Below are positions 1 through 6,797 of a DNA stretch of 8,336 bases, piece by piece. A model generated the notes under the pieces. It saw only the letters and a list, made by a program, of their open reading frames with translations. It made no database searches and was not told the origin of the DNA. Within the stretch, counting starts at the first letter, position 1. Each line of letters starts with the position of its first letter. Position numbers and translations under genes: made by a program. Source of the stretch: a bacterium (lineage in GTDB: Bacteria; Verrucomicrobiota; Verrucomicrobiia; Opitutales; UBA953); assembly GCA_009926645.1 (NCBI GenBank), contig RFOO01000031.1, positions 1-8,336 of the forward strand, given 5' to 3'.

Positions 1-1078
1 AAAGGAGCGCTTGCACGGCCAAGTTTTCTGGAATGTCCGAAACGGTTTCGGCTTTGCCGACTCCTTGTAAGAGGACGAACCGAAGTTTTCCGGCACGAAC
101 TTTTTTGTCTTTTTGCATCGCTACGATTAAATCGCGGCAAGGCAGAGGAGAGCGCAGCCGAATGGGCAAATGGAAATCGGCTAAGGTTTTTTCAATCGCA
201 ATGGCTTCGCTCGCCGAACAGCGATGAAGAGCCAAAGAGAGTTGAGCGGCCATTACCAATCCAATCGCAACGGCTTCACCGTGAAGGTAAGTTCCGTAGC
301 CCGCAACCGCTTCGATGGCGTGACCAAAAGTATGTCCAAGATTTAAGAGTGCACGTCCACCTTCCGTTCGCGTCTCAAATTCATCTTCCGCCACAATGCC
401 GGCCTTAATTTCCACGCAACGCTTGATGAAAGCAGGTAATCGTGGGCTTTGCCAGTTGAGTGAGCCACTTTTTTGTAATTCAATAAACAGCGTCTGATCG
501 GCAATTAATCCGTGTTTAACGACTTCCGCCATTCCCGCGGCAAACTCACGTGCAGGAAGGGTGGAGAGAAGCGAGGTGTCGGCATAAACCGCCTGTGGTT
601 GATGGAAATGTCCGACGAGATTTTTCCCCGCCGTCAGGTTTATACCTGTTTTGCCACCAACGGAACTGTCGACCATGGCTAAGAGTGTCGTTGGAATTTG
701 AATACAGGAAATTCCACGAAGGTAAGAAGCCGCAACAAAGCCCGCTAAATCTCCGACGACACCACCGCCGACCGCAAAGATGCATCCATCACGGGCAACC
801 CCTTGTTCGGCTAAAAAATCCCACAATCGAATACATTCGCTCGCTGCTTTAGCTTTTTCGCCGTCATGGATGGTGATGACCACGGGCATGTAGGCTTCGA
901 GTGATTTAATTAAATCAGGTCGAGCATTCGCAATCGCGGGAGATGTTACGGCGACACATTTTTTACCCTGACTTTTCTTTTCTTGGGCGATGGCTAGAGC
1001 TTCTGCGAAAACTCCTGCCCCAATCCGAATCGGGTAAGATCTCTCTCCTAGGGTAACGGTGACGCTTTCAACAGCCAT
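1..1078 (-). CDS. aroB: 3-dehydroquinate synthase (AroB), 3' end cut by window edge
   Basis: AroB converts DAHP to 3-dehydroquinate, the second step of the shikimate pathway, in the cytoplasm, using NAD+ and a divalent metal. I translated the minus strand from ATG 1078 and read 359 codons without a stop. The family usually has about 350-370 residues, so only a few C-terminal residues should be missing. Visible motifs are the NAD-binding GGGVVGDLAGF (104-114), PTTLLAMVDSSVGGKTG (129-145), KNLVGHFHQP (152-161), AGMAEVVKHG (181-190), LNLGHTFGHAIE (245-256) and LHGEAVAIG (265-273). By comparison with known AroB enzymes the metal ligands are Glu185, His249 and His266, all present. The gene starts 42 nt after the ftsY stop, with no terminator between them and no clear Shine-Dalgarno site, so it is probably the last visible gene of the minus-strand operon. 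Nothing suggests loss of function. Confidence 0.97.
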   Translation of the reverse strand, partial: MAVESVTVTLGERSYPIRIGAGVFAEALAIAQEKKSQGKKCVAVTSPAIANARPDLIKSLEAYMPVVITIHDGEKAKAASECIRLWDFLAEQGVARDGCIFAVGGGVVGDLAGFVAASYLRGISCIQIPTTLLAMVDSSVGGKTGINLTAGKNLVGHFHQPQAVYADTSLLSTLPAREFAAGMAEVVKHGLIADQTLFIELQKSGSLNWQSPRLPAFIKRCVEIKAGIVAEDEFETRTEGGRALLNLGHTFGHAIEAVAGYGTYLHGEAVAIGLVMAAQLSLALHRCSASEAIAIEKTLADFHLPIRLRSPLPCRDLIVAMQKDKKVRAGKLRFVLLQGVGKAETVSDIPENLAVQALL

Positions 1079-1120
1079 AGGCACACGCTGATACTTTGCT
1101 CTCGTGCTGGCAAGCCTACC

Positions 1121-2029
1121 TCACACCTCTAAGCCTAAGACCGAACGTGCGTAGGCTTTTTTATCAAAGGGTTGCAGGTCTTCCATCTTTTCACCGATGC
1201 CGATAAAACGAACGGGCACCCCTAGTTCTCGAACAATCGCCACTAAGGCACCTCCTTTAGCCGTGCCGTCTAGCTTGGTAACAATCAATCCCGTTAGCCC
1301 AACGGCTTCATGAAAGACCTTGGCTTGTTCGAGAGAATTAGCACCGAGAGACCCGTCGACCACCAGCCATTTTTCGTGCGGAGCTCCAGGCATGGCCTTG
1401 TTGACCACGCGAACTACTTTGCGTAATTCATCAAGTAAATGGGCTTTGGTGTGGAGTCGTCCCGCTGTATCTAAAATGACAAAATCACTCTGACGGGCGA
1501 TACCAGCTTTGACGCTATCAAAAGCGACCGCTGCTGGATCGGCCCCTGCAGCTCCTTGTACAATTTCTACCCCCAGTCGATCCGCCCAAGTGGCTAATTG
1601 TTCGCCCGCTGCCGCACGAAAAGTATCGCAGGCACCTAGGAGACAACGTTGATGGGATTTTTGCCAACGTGCGACGAGCTTGGCAGCGGTGGTCGTTTTC
1701 CCTGCTCCATTCACCCCGAGTAACATCAAAACCAAAGGCTTTGATTTCTCTTGGGGCTGCCAAGGTTCACAGATTTGCAAATGACTTTCGATGACGGCTG
1801 CCGCCGCTTCCGCTGGCCCAGCTTTGCGCATCGTGGAGTCGCTTTGCCAAACTTTTTGTGCTGCCGCTACGGCTTCATTGGCTGTCGAGACACCAAAGTC
1901 GCCTGCAATGAATAATTCTCGTAATTGCTCAATGGACTGTTGGTCCATCGGGCGGGCGAGAAGATTCGCCATTGCCTCTGCGGTACGACTTAAACCCGCT
2001 TTCAACTTTGCCCAAAAGCCATCCGCCAT
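1121..2029 (-). CDS. ftsY: Signal recognition particle receptor FtsY (SRP GTPase, short form)
   Basis: FtsY is the SRP receptor. It docks ribosome-SRP complexes at the inner membrane and, with Ffh, hydrolyses GTP to pass nascent membrane proteins to SecYEG. The 302-residue product is essentially an NG domain. An amphipathic, probably membrane-binding N-terminal helix (residues 4-20) is followed by the N domain (about 30-85) and the G domain. G-domain motifs are the P-loop GVNGAGKTT (105-113), DTFRAAAGEQL (135-145), DTAGR (187-191), TKLDGTAKGG (251-260) and GIGE (277-280). The long acidic A domain of E. coli FtsY is absent, as in many bacteria. The segment usually read as DATTGQN is DGSLGAN here (225-231), so the conserved Gln is missing. 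ATG 2029 lies 3 nt after the nusB stop and has a good Shine-Dalgarno site inside nusB. Confidence 0.97.
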   Translation of the reverse strand: MADGFWAKLKAGLSRTAEAMANLLARPMDQQSIEQLRELFIAGDFGVSTANEAVAAAQKVWQSDSTMRKAGPAEAAAAVIESHLQICEPWQPQEKSKPLVLMLLGVNGAGKTTTAAKLVARWQKSHQRCLLGACDTFRAAAGEQLATWADRLGVEIVQGAAGADPAAVAFDSVKAGIARQSDFVILDTAGRLHTKAHLLDELRKVVRVVNKAMPGAPHEKWLVVDGSLGANSLEQAKVFHEAVGLTGLIVTKLDGTAKGGALVAIVRELGVPVRFIGIGEKMEDLQPFDKKAYARSVLGLEV

Positions 2030-2032
2030 TGG

Positions 2033-2512
2033 TCAGGCTCCTTCCGCTTTGCGAGGATCGCGACCAAGTTCCCCTTTGTAGCGATCGAGAATGCCATTCA
2101 CGAAGCGCTTAGACTCGTCGGTCGAGTAGGCTTTGGCGATATCGACAGCTTCGTTAATGGTTACGACTGGAGGAATGTCATTTCGGCGGAGTAACTCGAA
2201 GATGGCGAGTCGCAGAATGGCGAGGTCTACTTTGGCAATCCGATCAAAGGCCCAATTCTGGGCGTAGCGCATAATGATTTCATCAATGAATGCACAGTCG
2301 CGAATGACGCCCTGAATGAGTTCTTCAGCAAAAGAATAGTAATCTCTTGGCTGTTCCTGTTCACTAAAGAAATCGTAAAGTGCGGTGACCAAATCGGTGT
2401 GGCGTTGACTCTCCCATGAATACAAAAATTGCATCGCCGCGACGCGATTGTCGTGACGGCGGTTCCGTTTGGGTGGAACCACGGGTGATTGATCTGATTC
2501 AAGATTTTCCAC
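2033..2512 (-). CDS. nusB: Transcription antitermination protein NusB
   Basis: NusB pairs with NusE (ribosomal protein S10), binds boxA RNA and promotes antitermination, mainly on rRNA operons. The product is an all-helical NusB domain. From the GTG at 2512 it is 159 residues: a polar N-terminal tail, RVAAMQFLYSWE (23-34), a segment from NWAFDRI to AILRLAIFEL (86-107) and PPVVTINEAVDIAKAY (114-129), then RFVNGILD (136-143). These match the family signature closely. The start is uncertain. The frame stays open to a TTG at 2530, which would overlap ribH by 16 nt. I prefer GTG 2512, 2 nt past the ribH stop, because it avoids the overlap and the tail is not part of the fold. Neither has a strong ribosome-binding site. 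The ribH-nusB pair is common in bacteria, and ftsY follows after 3 nt. Confidence 0.95.
   Translation of the reverse strand: MENLESDQSPVVPPKRNRRHDNRVAAMQFLYSWESQRHTDLVTALYDFFSEQEQPRDYYSFAEELIQGVIRDCAFIDEIIMRYAQNWAFDRIAKVDLAILRLAIFELLRRNDIPPVVTINEAVDIAKAYSTDESKRFVNGILDRYKGELGRDPRKAEGA
2038..2043 (-). promoter_or_regulatory. Shine-Dalgarno site of ftsY
   Basis: The minus strand reads AAGGAG here, 8 nt before the ftsY ATG at 2029. It lies within the last codons of nusB. This is the clearest ribosome-binding site in the window; most of the other genes have weak or no match. It supports the ftsY start and implies translation coupled to nusB. Confidence 0.75.
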
Positions 2513-2514
2513 TT

Positions 2515-3054
2515 TTAGTTTCGTTCCCAAGGTTCGTCTGAATTAAAATCGATATCTTCTTCCTCTGTTAAATCGTCGAGGTGAAAACCCAAGTTGGCTC
2601 GGTGTTGTGCCATAACGAGAGCGGCTGAGCCGAATTCAGTTCCCCGATCTAATGAGCCAAGACAACGGGCTTCGGCTTGCGCGCGATTTAATGTAACCAC
2701 GATGCCGTTAATAATTGGCACTTCAGTGCGCAGGCTGATATCAATAAGCGATTTAGCCGTCGCATGCGCGATGATTTCGTGATGGGGCGTATCGCCTGCA
2801 ATCACAACGCCTAAAACGATAAGGCAATCGTACTCGCCCAACTCGGCAGCCATAAAAGCAACATAGGGCAGTTCGCCTGATCCAGGTACTCTTCGTACAT
2901 GGATATTTTCCTCTTTCACTCTGGCCGCACGTAAAGTGGTGATGGTTTTTTTTAATAGAGCCTCGACCAAATCGTTGTTGTAACTCGCCGCGACAATCCC
3001 AATGACGAAGTCTTCACCAGAAAGGTTGGGGTTGGAGGGTTTGTCTTGGCTCAT
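2515..3054 (-). CDS. ribH: 6,7-dimethyl-8-ribityllumazine synthase (RibH)
   Basis: RibH joins 5-amino-6-ribitylaminouracil with 3,4-dihydroxy-2-butanone 4-phosphate to make lumazine, the penultimate riboflavin step, usually as a pentamer or 60-mer capsid. From ATG 3054 the product is 179 residues, longer than the usual 150-160 because of a short N-terminal tail and an acidic C-terminal tail ending in DEPWERN. Recognisable parts are VIGIVAASYNNDL, VPGSGELPYVA, LGVVIAGDTPHHEI with the catalytic His region, PIINGIVVTLNRAQAEAR with the phosphate-binding Arg, and RGTEFGSAALVMAQH. Two positions differ from common versions: SYN where many have RFN, and GSGE where many have GSFE or GAFE at the ribityl pocket. 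The frame is open upstream to a TTG at 3105, but ATG 3054 is more plausible. Its partner substrate is made by the ribBA product encoded immediately upstream. Confidence 0.95.
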   Translation of the reverse strand: MSQDKPSNPNLSGEDFVIGIVAASYNNDLVEALLKKTITTLRAARVKEENIHVRRVPGSGELPYVAFMAAELGEYDCLIVLGVVIAGDTPHHEIIAHATAKSLIDISLRTEVPIINGIVVTLNRAQAEARCLGSLDRGTEFGSAALVMAQHRANLGFHLDDLTEEEDIDFNSDEPWERN

Positions 3055-3114
3055 CGGCGTAGAAGAACGGAAGGCTGATGCAACGGTTTCCCTCTCGGCA
3101 TTCAAGAGGAAATC

Positions 3115-4191
3115 TTAAAAAGGAACCTGTTCGACAATTTCGAGACCGTATCCGCCTAAGCCGACGACTTTTCTTGGATTATTCGTGATTAAACGAATTT
3201 GCTTTAATCCGATATGAGAAAGAATTTGAGCACCGATGCCATAATCGCGGGCATCCATTGTGGATAGACGTATGCCATCGTGGTCGGCTTTGACGCCACC
3301 AAAAGGCTGAGCGACGTGAACAATGACTCCGCTGCCCGCTTTGGCAACTGCCGCAAAACTGGCAGCCAACGAGTGACCAGCACCAAAAGATTTTCCCTGA
3401 AAGAGGTCGCCTAAAAGGTTTTCACGTTGCACACGAACTAAAGTGGGTTGAGCGCTAGGTTGGCCACAGACGAAAGCCAAATGCTGTCGTCCATCAGGCA
3501 GTGAGCGATAGATTCTTAATTGGAATTCACCCCAAGCCGAAGTAAAGGGGGAGGCGGCAACCAGCTCGACTAGTTTTTCGCGGCGATGCCTGAACTCAAT
3601 TAACTGTGCGATAGAAATCATGCGCAAATTGAACTGTTTTTTGAGGGCGATGAGTTGAGGCAATCGAGCCATCGAGCCGTCTTCATTCAGAATTTCGCAA
3701 ATGACTCCACTGGGATGAAGTCCAGCGAGTGAAGCTAAGTCGACAGCGGCTTCCGTGTGACCTGCACGCTGTAAAACGCCTCCGGGTCGAGCGAGTAGAG
3801 GAAAGATATGGCCAGGTTGAACCAGTTGTTCGGGGTGCGAATGAGGGTCAGCTAAGATGCCGATAGTCTTGGCACGATCATAAGCACTAATGCCTGTGGA
3901 AATGCCTTCTGCCGCATCGACCGAAACAGCAAAGGCAGTGCGTTGGGATTCGCGATTGTCTGGTACCATTTGCGAAATACCTAGACGACGGAGTTGATGC
4001 TCAACGGTTGGAACGCAAATGAGACCGCGACCATGGCGAATCATCATATTGACTGCTTCGGGGGTTGCCTTCGCTGCAGCCATCACAAAGTCGCCTTCAT
4101 TCTCACGATTCTCATCGTCGGTAACAATCACGACTTTCCCGGCGGCGATATCCGCGAGTGCCTCTTCGATGGTGTCAAAGGATTCGTGCAT
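3115..4191 (-). CDS. ribBA: 3,4-dihydroxy-2-butanone 4-phosphate synthase fused to a degenerate GTP cyclohydrolase II domain (RibBX-like)
   Basis: The N-terminal half converts ribulose 5-phosphate to the four-carbon unit used by RibH. From ATG 4191 the product is 358 residues. The RibB domain (1-205) is intact: DDENRENEGD (25-34), GRGLICV (54-60), GISTGISAYDRA (96-107), PGHIFPLLARPGGVLQRAGH (126-145, the metal and active-site loop) and GVICEILNEDG (162-172). The C-terminal half (215-358) is clearly of GTP cyclohydrolase II descent, ending RLITNNPRKVVGLGGYGLEIVEQVPF in two recognisable blocks. However, the three zinc cysteines (E. coli RibA 54, 65, 67) align with Asn258, Phe269 and Ala271, and the HRQEGRNIGL stretch is gone. 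The Asp and Arg of the DERDF motif survive as Asp313 and Arg315. I infer RibB activity only. The open frame reaches a TTG at 4236, but ATG 4191 gives the usual RibB N-terminus. No FMN riboswitch is visible upstream. Confidence 0.93.
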   Translation of the reverse strand: MHESFDTIEEALADIAAGKVVIVTDDENRENEGDFVMAAAKATPEAVNMMIRHGRGLICVPTVEHQLRRLGISQMVPDNRESQRTAFAVSVDAAEGISTGISAYDRAKTIGILADPHSHPEQLVQPGHIFPLLARPGGVLQRAGHTEAAVDLASLAGLHPSGVICEILNEDGSMARLPQLIALKKQFNLRMISIAQLIEFRHRREKLVELVAASPFTSAWGEFQLRIYRSLPDGRQHLAFVCGQPSAQPTLVRVQRENLLGDLFQGKSFGAGHSLAASFAAVAKAGSGVIVHVAQPFGGVKADHDGIRLSTMDARDYGIGAQILSHIGLKQIRLITNNPRKVVGLGGYGLEIVEQVPF

Positions 4192-4313
4192 GAAATGTGG
4201 GGGGTTGAACGTGTGCGGTCTCGGCTTCAGGAGCAAGCGGGGAGATGATGTTAGCGGGCTTTTTTATGGCGAGAGTAAGGGTGGGGCACTCTATTTGAGG
4301 AAAATAAAACGGA
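4192..4313. other. Gap between comEC and ribBA (122 nt)
   Basis: This is the longest non-coding stretch inside the minus-strand cluster. I see no hairpin followed by a T-run that would end comEC transcription, no convincing -35/-10 pair for ribBA, and no FMN-riboswitch-like fold. The run of T at 4259-4265 on the plus strand is preceded by two direct copies of GCGGG, not an inverted pair. The 45 nt next to ribBA stay open in its frame up to a TTG at 4236. A weak promoter for ribBA could sit here, but the sequence does not show one. Confidence 0.5.
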
Positions 4314-5942
4314 TTAATCGATGGGATGTACGAAAAAGATTAGCCAAAGAATCAAGATAAGCGCGGGAAAGCCGAGGATTCGGTAAGGACTTTTTTCCTC
4401 CGCTTGTTTGAAAAAACAGACTAGCAAACACATCGCACAAAGTGGCCCGCTAAACCAGGTGGACGCAGTCCCTTGCAGTGTGAGATGCGGTATTTGAGCT
4501 AAGCCTTGAGCGATAGCGTTCATGCCTTGAAGAACAAGGGTGGCGACACCGTTCATGCCCTGCGCGAGAGGAGATAAGTTTTCCGAAAAACTCAGCGTTA
4601 AAGAAATCATGCCAAGAATGAGAGGAATTTCTGACAAAGGAACCAGAATGACGTTAGCAAAAATTCCTCCCCAACTCGCACTGTTAAAATAGGCCAAGGT
4701 TAATGGCATTCCAGCTAGGGTGGCGGCCAAGGAAATACACAATCCAGAGAGAAGAAAATTTTTACCGTAGATTAAGCTACGTTGGCTGAGGCTTTGCTCA
4801 TCGCGTGGGGTAAGTTTTTCAGCTAAGGTCGGGGTGGTTAATTTTTGACTAGCTGGCACGCCCACGAGGATAATGGAGAGCACAGCAAGATAACTCAGTT
4901 GAAATCCTGGATCATTGCTGGCTTCGGGTTGAAGAATGAGCGTCGTTGCACAAGCTAAAGCCAGCGATTGCAGGATGGGTGTGGCCCGCTCTTGACTCTG
5001 TCCTGCCCAGAGAAAGACGGCCATAATCCAAGCGCGTAAAGAAGAAGGTGAGGCCCCAGTCACCTGAACATAAATCCATAATATCGCTAAAATGAAGAAG
5101 GCTGTTGGCTTCTCAGGCAAAGGGGTTCGGCGCACAATCCAGAGAAGAGCAACGGCCATGCCTGCGATGTGTAATCCGCTAATCGCAAAGAGATGAAGGG
5201 TGCCCGTTTCAGCATAAGCCTTCTTGGCCTCTTCAGGTAGAAGCGAAGTCCGCCCCAGCATGGTTGCGGCAAGCATGGCACCACCTTCGTCATCTTGCCA
5301 CGGAAGGGTGCGAAGCCATTTTTCTAAATGATGATTGGTTTGCCAGCACCATTGCGAAAAGCGACTAGGCTCTTCCAAGATTCCTAAAACTTTGGCGGGG
5401 CCTAATTTTAGCGTCGCTCCTTGTGAAGCGATCCAGGCATCGAATCCTTCAGGCTTATCTGGAACTGCCATCATCGCTCCAGAAAGTTTTAATTCGGTGC
5501 CTTTAGCGGGAGCACTTCCTTGCACTTGTAATGCGACCCGCCGTCGAAAGTAATCTCCTTTGTCGGTTATGATTCCCATTCCTGTCCAACTTTTGCCTGT
5601 CCGTTGGTTTTGGGATTGTTCGATGAGCACTGAAATTTCGACAAAGGGACTGTGAGGTTTAATCAGATCCTGAGGAGGGAGTTTTACTTGATGCCAAATT
5701 GCCCCTAAAAAAATTCCAGCCAAGCCAAGTGTCGTTAAACAGATTTTTTCATAACGCATCGCCAAAGCGGCCAGAATGAGAAATAAGCCAGCTCCACTTA
5801 AAAATAGTGAAGGTTCTGGTCGATAAAGTCGGTCAACTGTACAGCCAATGAAAAGTGGCAGAGCTAACCAAAGAGCTGGAGCATGGCCAAACCGATGAGA
5901 TTTTAGCGGAGAATCGTTTTCCAGGGAGTTGGTCCTTGCCAT
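4314..5942 (-). CDS. comEC: ComEC/Rec2-family DNA-uptake channel protein lacking the C-terminal metallo-beta-lactamase domain
   Basis: ComEC forms the inner-membrane channel that brings single-stranded DNA into the cytoplasm during natural transformation. From ATG 5942 the product is 542 residues. Three N-terminal membrane helices (about 22-34, 45-62, 67-83) precede a soluble DUF4131/OB-like region (about 96-186). The Competence domain runs from about 218, with MLGRTSLL (228-235), TGTLHLFAISGLHIAG (246-261), SSLRAWIMA (300-308) and DPGFQLSYLAV (344-354), then further hydrophobic helices to 537. Typical ComEC proteins have 700-800 residues and end in a metallo-beta-lactamase-like domain. Here the protein stops just after a membrane helix and no such domain is encoded nearby. 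The start overlaps folK by 40 nt and has no clear Shine-Dalgarno site. The open frame reaches 6002, but the extension is polar and lies within folK. Confidence 0.92.
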   Translation of the reverse strand: MARTNSLENDSPLKSHRFGHAPALWLALPLFIGCTVDRLYRPEPSLFLSGAGLFLILAALAMRYEKICLTTLGLAGIFLGAIWHQVKLPPQDLIKPHSPFVEISVLIEQSQNQRTGKSWTGMGIITDKGDYFRRRVALQVQGSAPAKGTELKLSGAMMAVPDKPEGFDAWIASQGATLKLGPAKVLGILEEPSRFSQWCWQTNHHLEKWLRTLPWQDDEGGAMLAATMLGRTSLLPEEAKKAYAETGTLHLFAISGLHIAGMAVALLWIVRRTPLPEKPTAFFILAILWIYVQVTGASPSSLRAWIMAVFLWAGQSQERATPILQSLALACATTLILQPEASNDPGFQLSYLAVLSIILVGVPASQKLTTPTLAEKLTPRDEQSLSQRSLIYGKNFLLSGLCISLAATLAGMPLTLAYFNSASWGGIFANVILVPLSEIPLILGMISLTLSFSENLSPLAQGMNGVATLVLQGMNAIAQGLAQIPHLTLQGTASTWFSGPLCAMCLLVCFFKQAEEKSPYRILGFPALILILWLIFFVHPID

Positions 5943-6433
5943 AAACGCAGGCCAGCATCGCTTCTGTTTAAGCGGTCGACCTCGGTTCGGAGCCAATCCC
6001 AAGTTTTTTCTTTGGCGATGACGGGAGAGTGGAGGAGTTGCCTTAGGGGGATTATGACAAAACCTCGTTCTCGCCAGCGTGGGTGGGGCAGGGTAAGTCG
6101 GTTCGACTCTTCAGGGCCCATTTCTGAGAAAAGAATATCAATGTCGATAGTACGTGGTCCGTCTTTGATGGTTCGGACTCTGCCGCCTTTTTGCTCAATT
6201 GCCTGAATTTCAGAAAGAAGGCTCAAGCCGTCTTTTTTATAACTAACTGCTAAGCAGATATTTAAGAAATTTCCTTGGTCTTTGTATCCCACGGGATCCG
6301 AATCGACCGCTTCTGAGATATCTAAAATGACTAGGCCGGGGATTTGCTTAATTTTCAGTATGGCCTGGTTGATGTGGTGGACGCGGTCGCCAAGGTTTCC
6401 TCCCAATCCTAAAAGAAATTGGCAGGGATGCAT
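5903..6433 (-). CDS. folK: 2-amino-4-hydroxy-6-hydroxymethyldihydropteridine pyrophosphokinase (HPPK, FolK)
   Basis: FolK transfers pyrophosphate from ATP to 6-hydroxymethyl-dihydropterin, preparing it for dihydropteroate synthase. The 176-residue product shows GLGGNLGDR (9-17), GNFLN (54-58, pterin contact region), GGRVR (83-87), GPRTIDIDI (92-100) and LPHPRWRERGFV (115-126). The catalytic arginines correspond to Arg87 and Arg94, and the magnesium-binding aspartates to Asp97 and Asp99, so it should be active. The WGPR signature of many homologues reads DGPR here. The length is slightly above the 155-165 typical of single-domain FolK because of a C-terminal tail. ATG 6433 follows the folB stop by 1 nt, with only a weak GGA upstream, so it is probably translationally coupled. 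Its 3' end overlaps the start of comEC by 40 nt. Confidence 0.96.
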   Translation of the reverse strand: MHPCQFLLGLGGNLGDRVHHINQAILKIKQIPGLVILDISEAVDSDPVGYKDQGNFLNICLAVSYKKDGLSLLSEIQAIEQKGGRVRTIKDGPRTIDIDILFSEMGPEESNRLTLPHPRWRERGFVIIPLRQLLHSPVIAKEKTWDWLRTEVDRLNRSDAGLRLWQGPTPWKTILR

Positions 6434-6434
6434 T

Positions 6435-6797
6435 TTAAATCCGTTCTCGCCGAATTTTTACTGAAATCGCCTCGAAATCGGCAGCAACAGGTGCAAACGG
6501 CTTAGTTACTTCGACCGTGACAGCTTTGACTATCGGGAAAGTGCCTAGAATTCGTGCTGCAATCTGTTGGGCCAAGGTTTCGATTAAGTACACAGGCTTC
6601 CCTGTCAATTGGCCTTCGACTGTGCGAATCACTTCGGCGTAATCGACCGTTAATTTGAGGTCATCGGCTGCTGCGGCAGGCCTAGTATCCACTTCTAAAT
6701 CAACCGATACGGTAAAACGTTGTCCGAGGCGCTTTTCTTCAGGAAGGGCGCCATGGTGTCCAAAAGACCGAATTCCACTGATTCTGATAATGTCCAC
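6435..6797 (-). CDS. folB: Dihydroneopterin aldolase (FolB)
   Basis: FolB cleaves 7,8-dihydroneopterin to 6-hydroxymethyl-dihydropterin and glycolaldehyde, directly supplying FolK. From GTG 6797 the product is 120 residues, the normal FolB length, and begins MDIIRISGIRSFGHHG like standard family members. Residues known to matter in the family are in place: Glu21 (in PEEK), Tyr53 (VDYAEV), Glu73 (ETLA) and Lys99 (KPFAP). The frame is open upstream to 6956, but no start codon lies between 6797 and the stretch antisense to carB. A longer form would have to overlap a divergent gene and would add a tail unlike FolB, so GTG 6797 is chosen. This gene heads the minus-strand cluster, and its promoter should lie in the divergent gap up to 6903. 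Confidence 0.95.
   Translation of the reverse strand: MDIIRISGIRSFGHHGALPEEKRLGQRFTVSVDLEVDTRPAAAADDLKLTVDYAEVIRTVEGQLTGKPVYLIETLAQQIAARILGTFPIVKAVTVEVTKPFAPVAADFEAISVKIRRERI

Noticed and set aside
550..852. Plus-strand 100-codon open frame opposite aroB
   Set aside because: It lies wholly antisense to a well-conserved part of AroB (NAD-binding and active-site motifs), and its predicted product is rich in Arg, His and Pro with no recognisable motif.
3055..3105. TTG start of ribH at 3105
   Set aside because: It adds 17 residues with no counterpart in the family and has no ribosome-binding site. ATG 3054 gives a typical RibH N-terminus.
4192..4313. FMN riboswitch or terminator before ribBA
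   Set aside because: The gap lacks the conserved stem-loop blocks of an FMN riboswitch, and no inverted repeat precedes the T-run.
5943..6002. Longer comEC start at 6002
   Set aside because: The extra 20 residues are polar and lie inside folK. ATG 5942 places the first membrane helix at a normal distance from the N-terminus.
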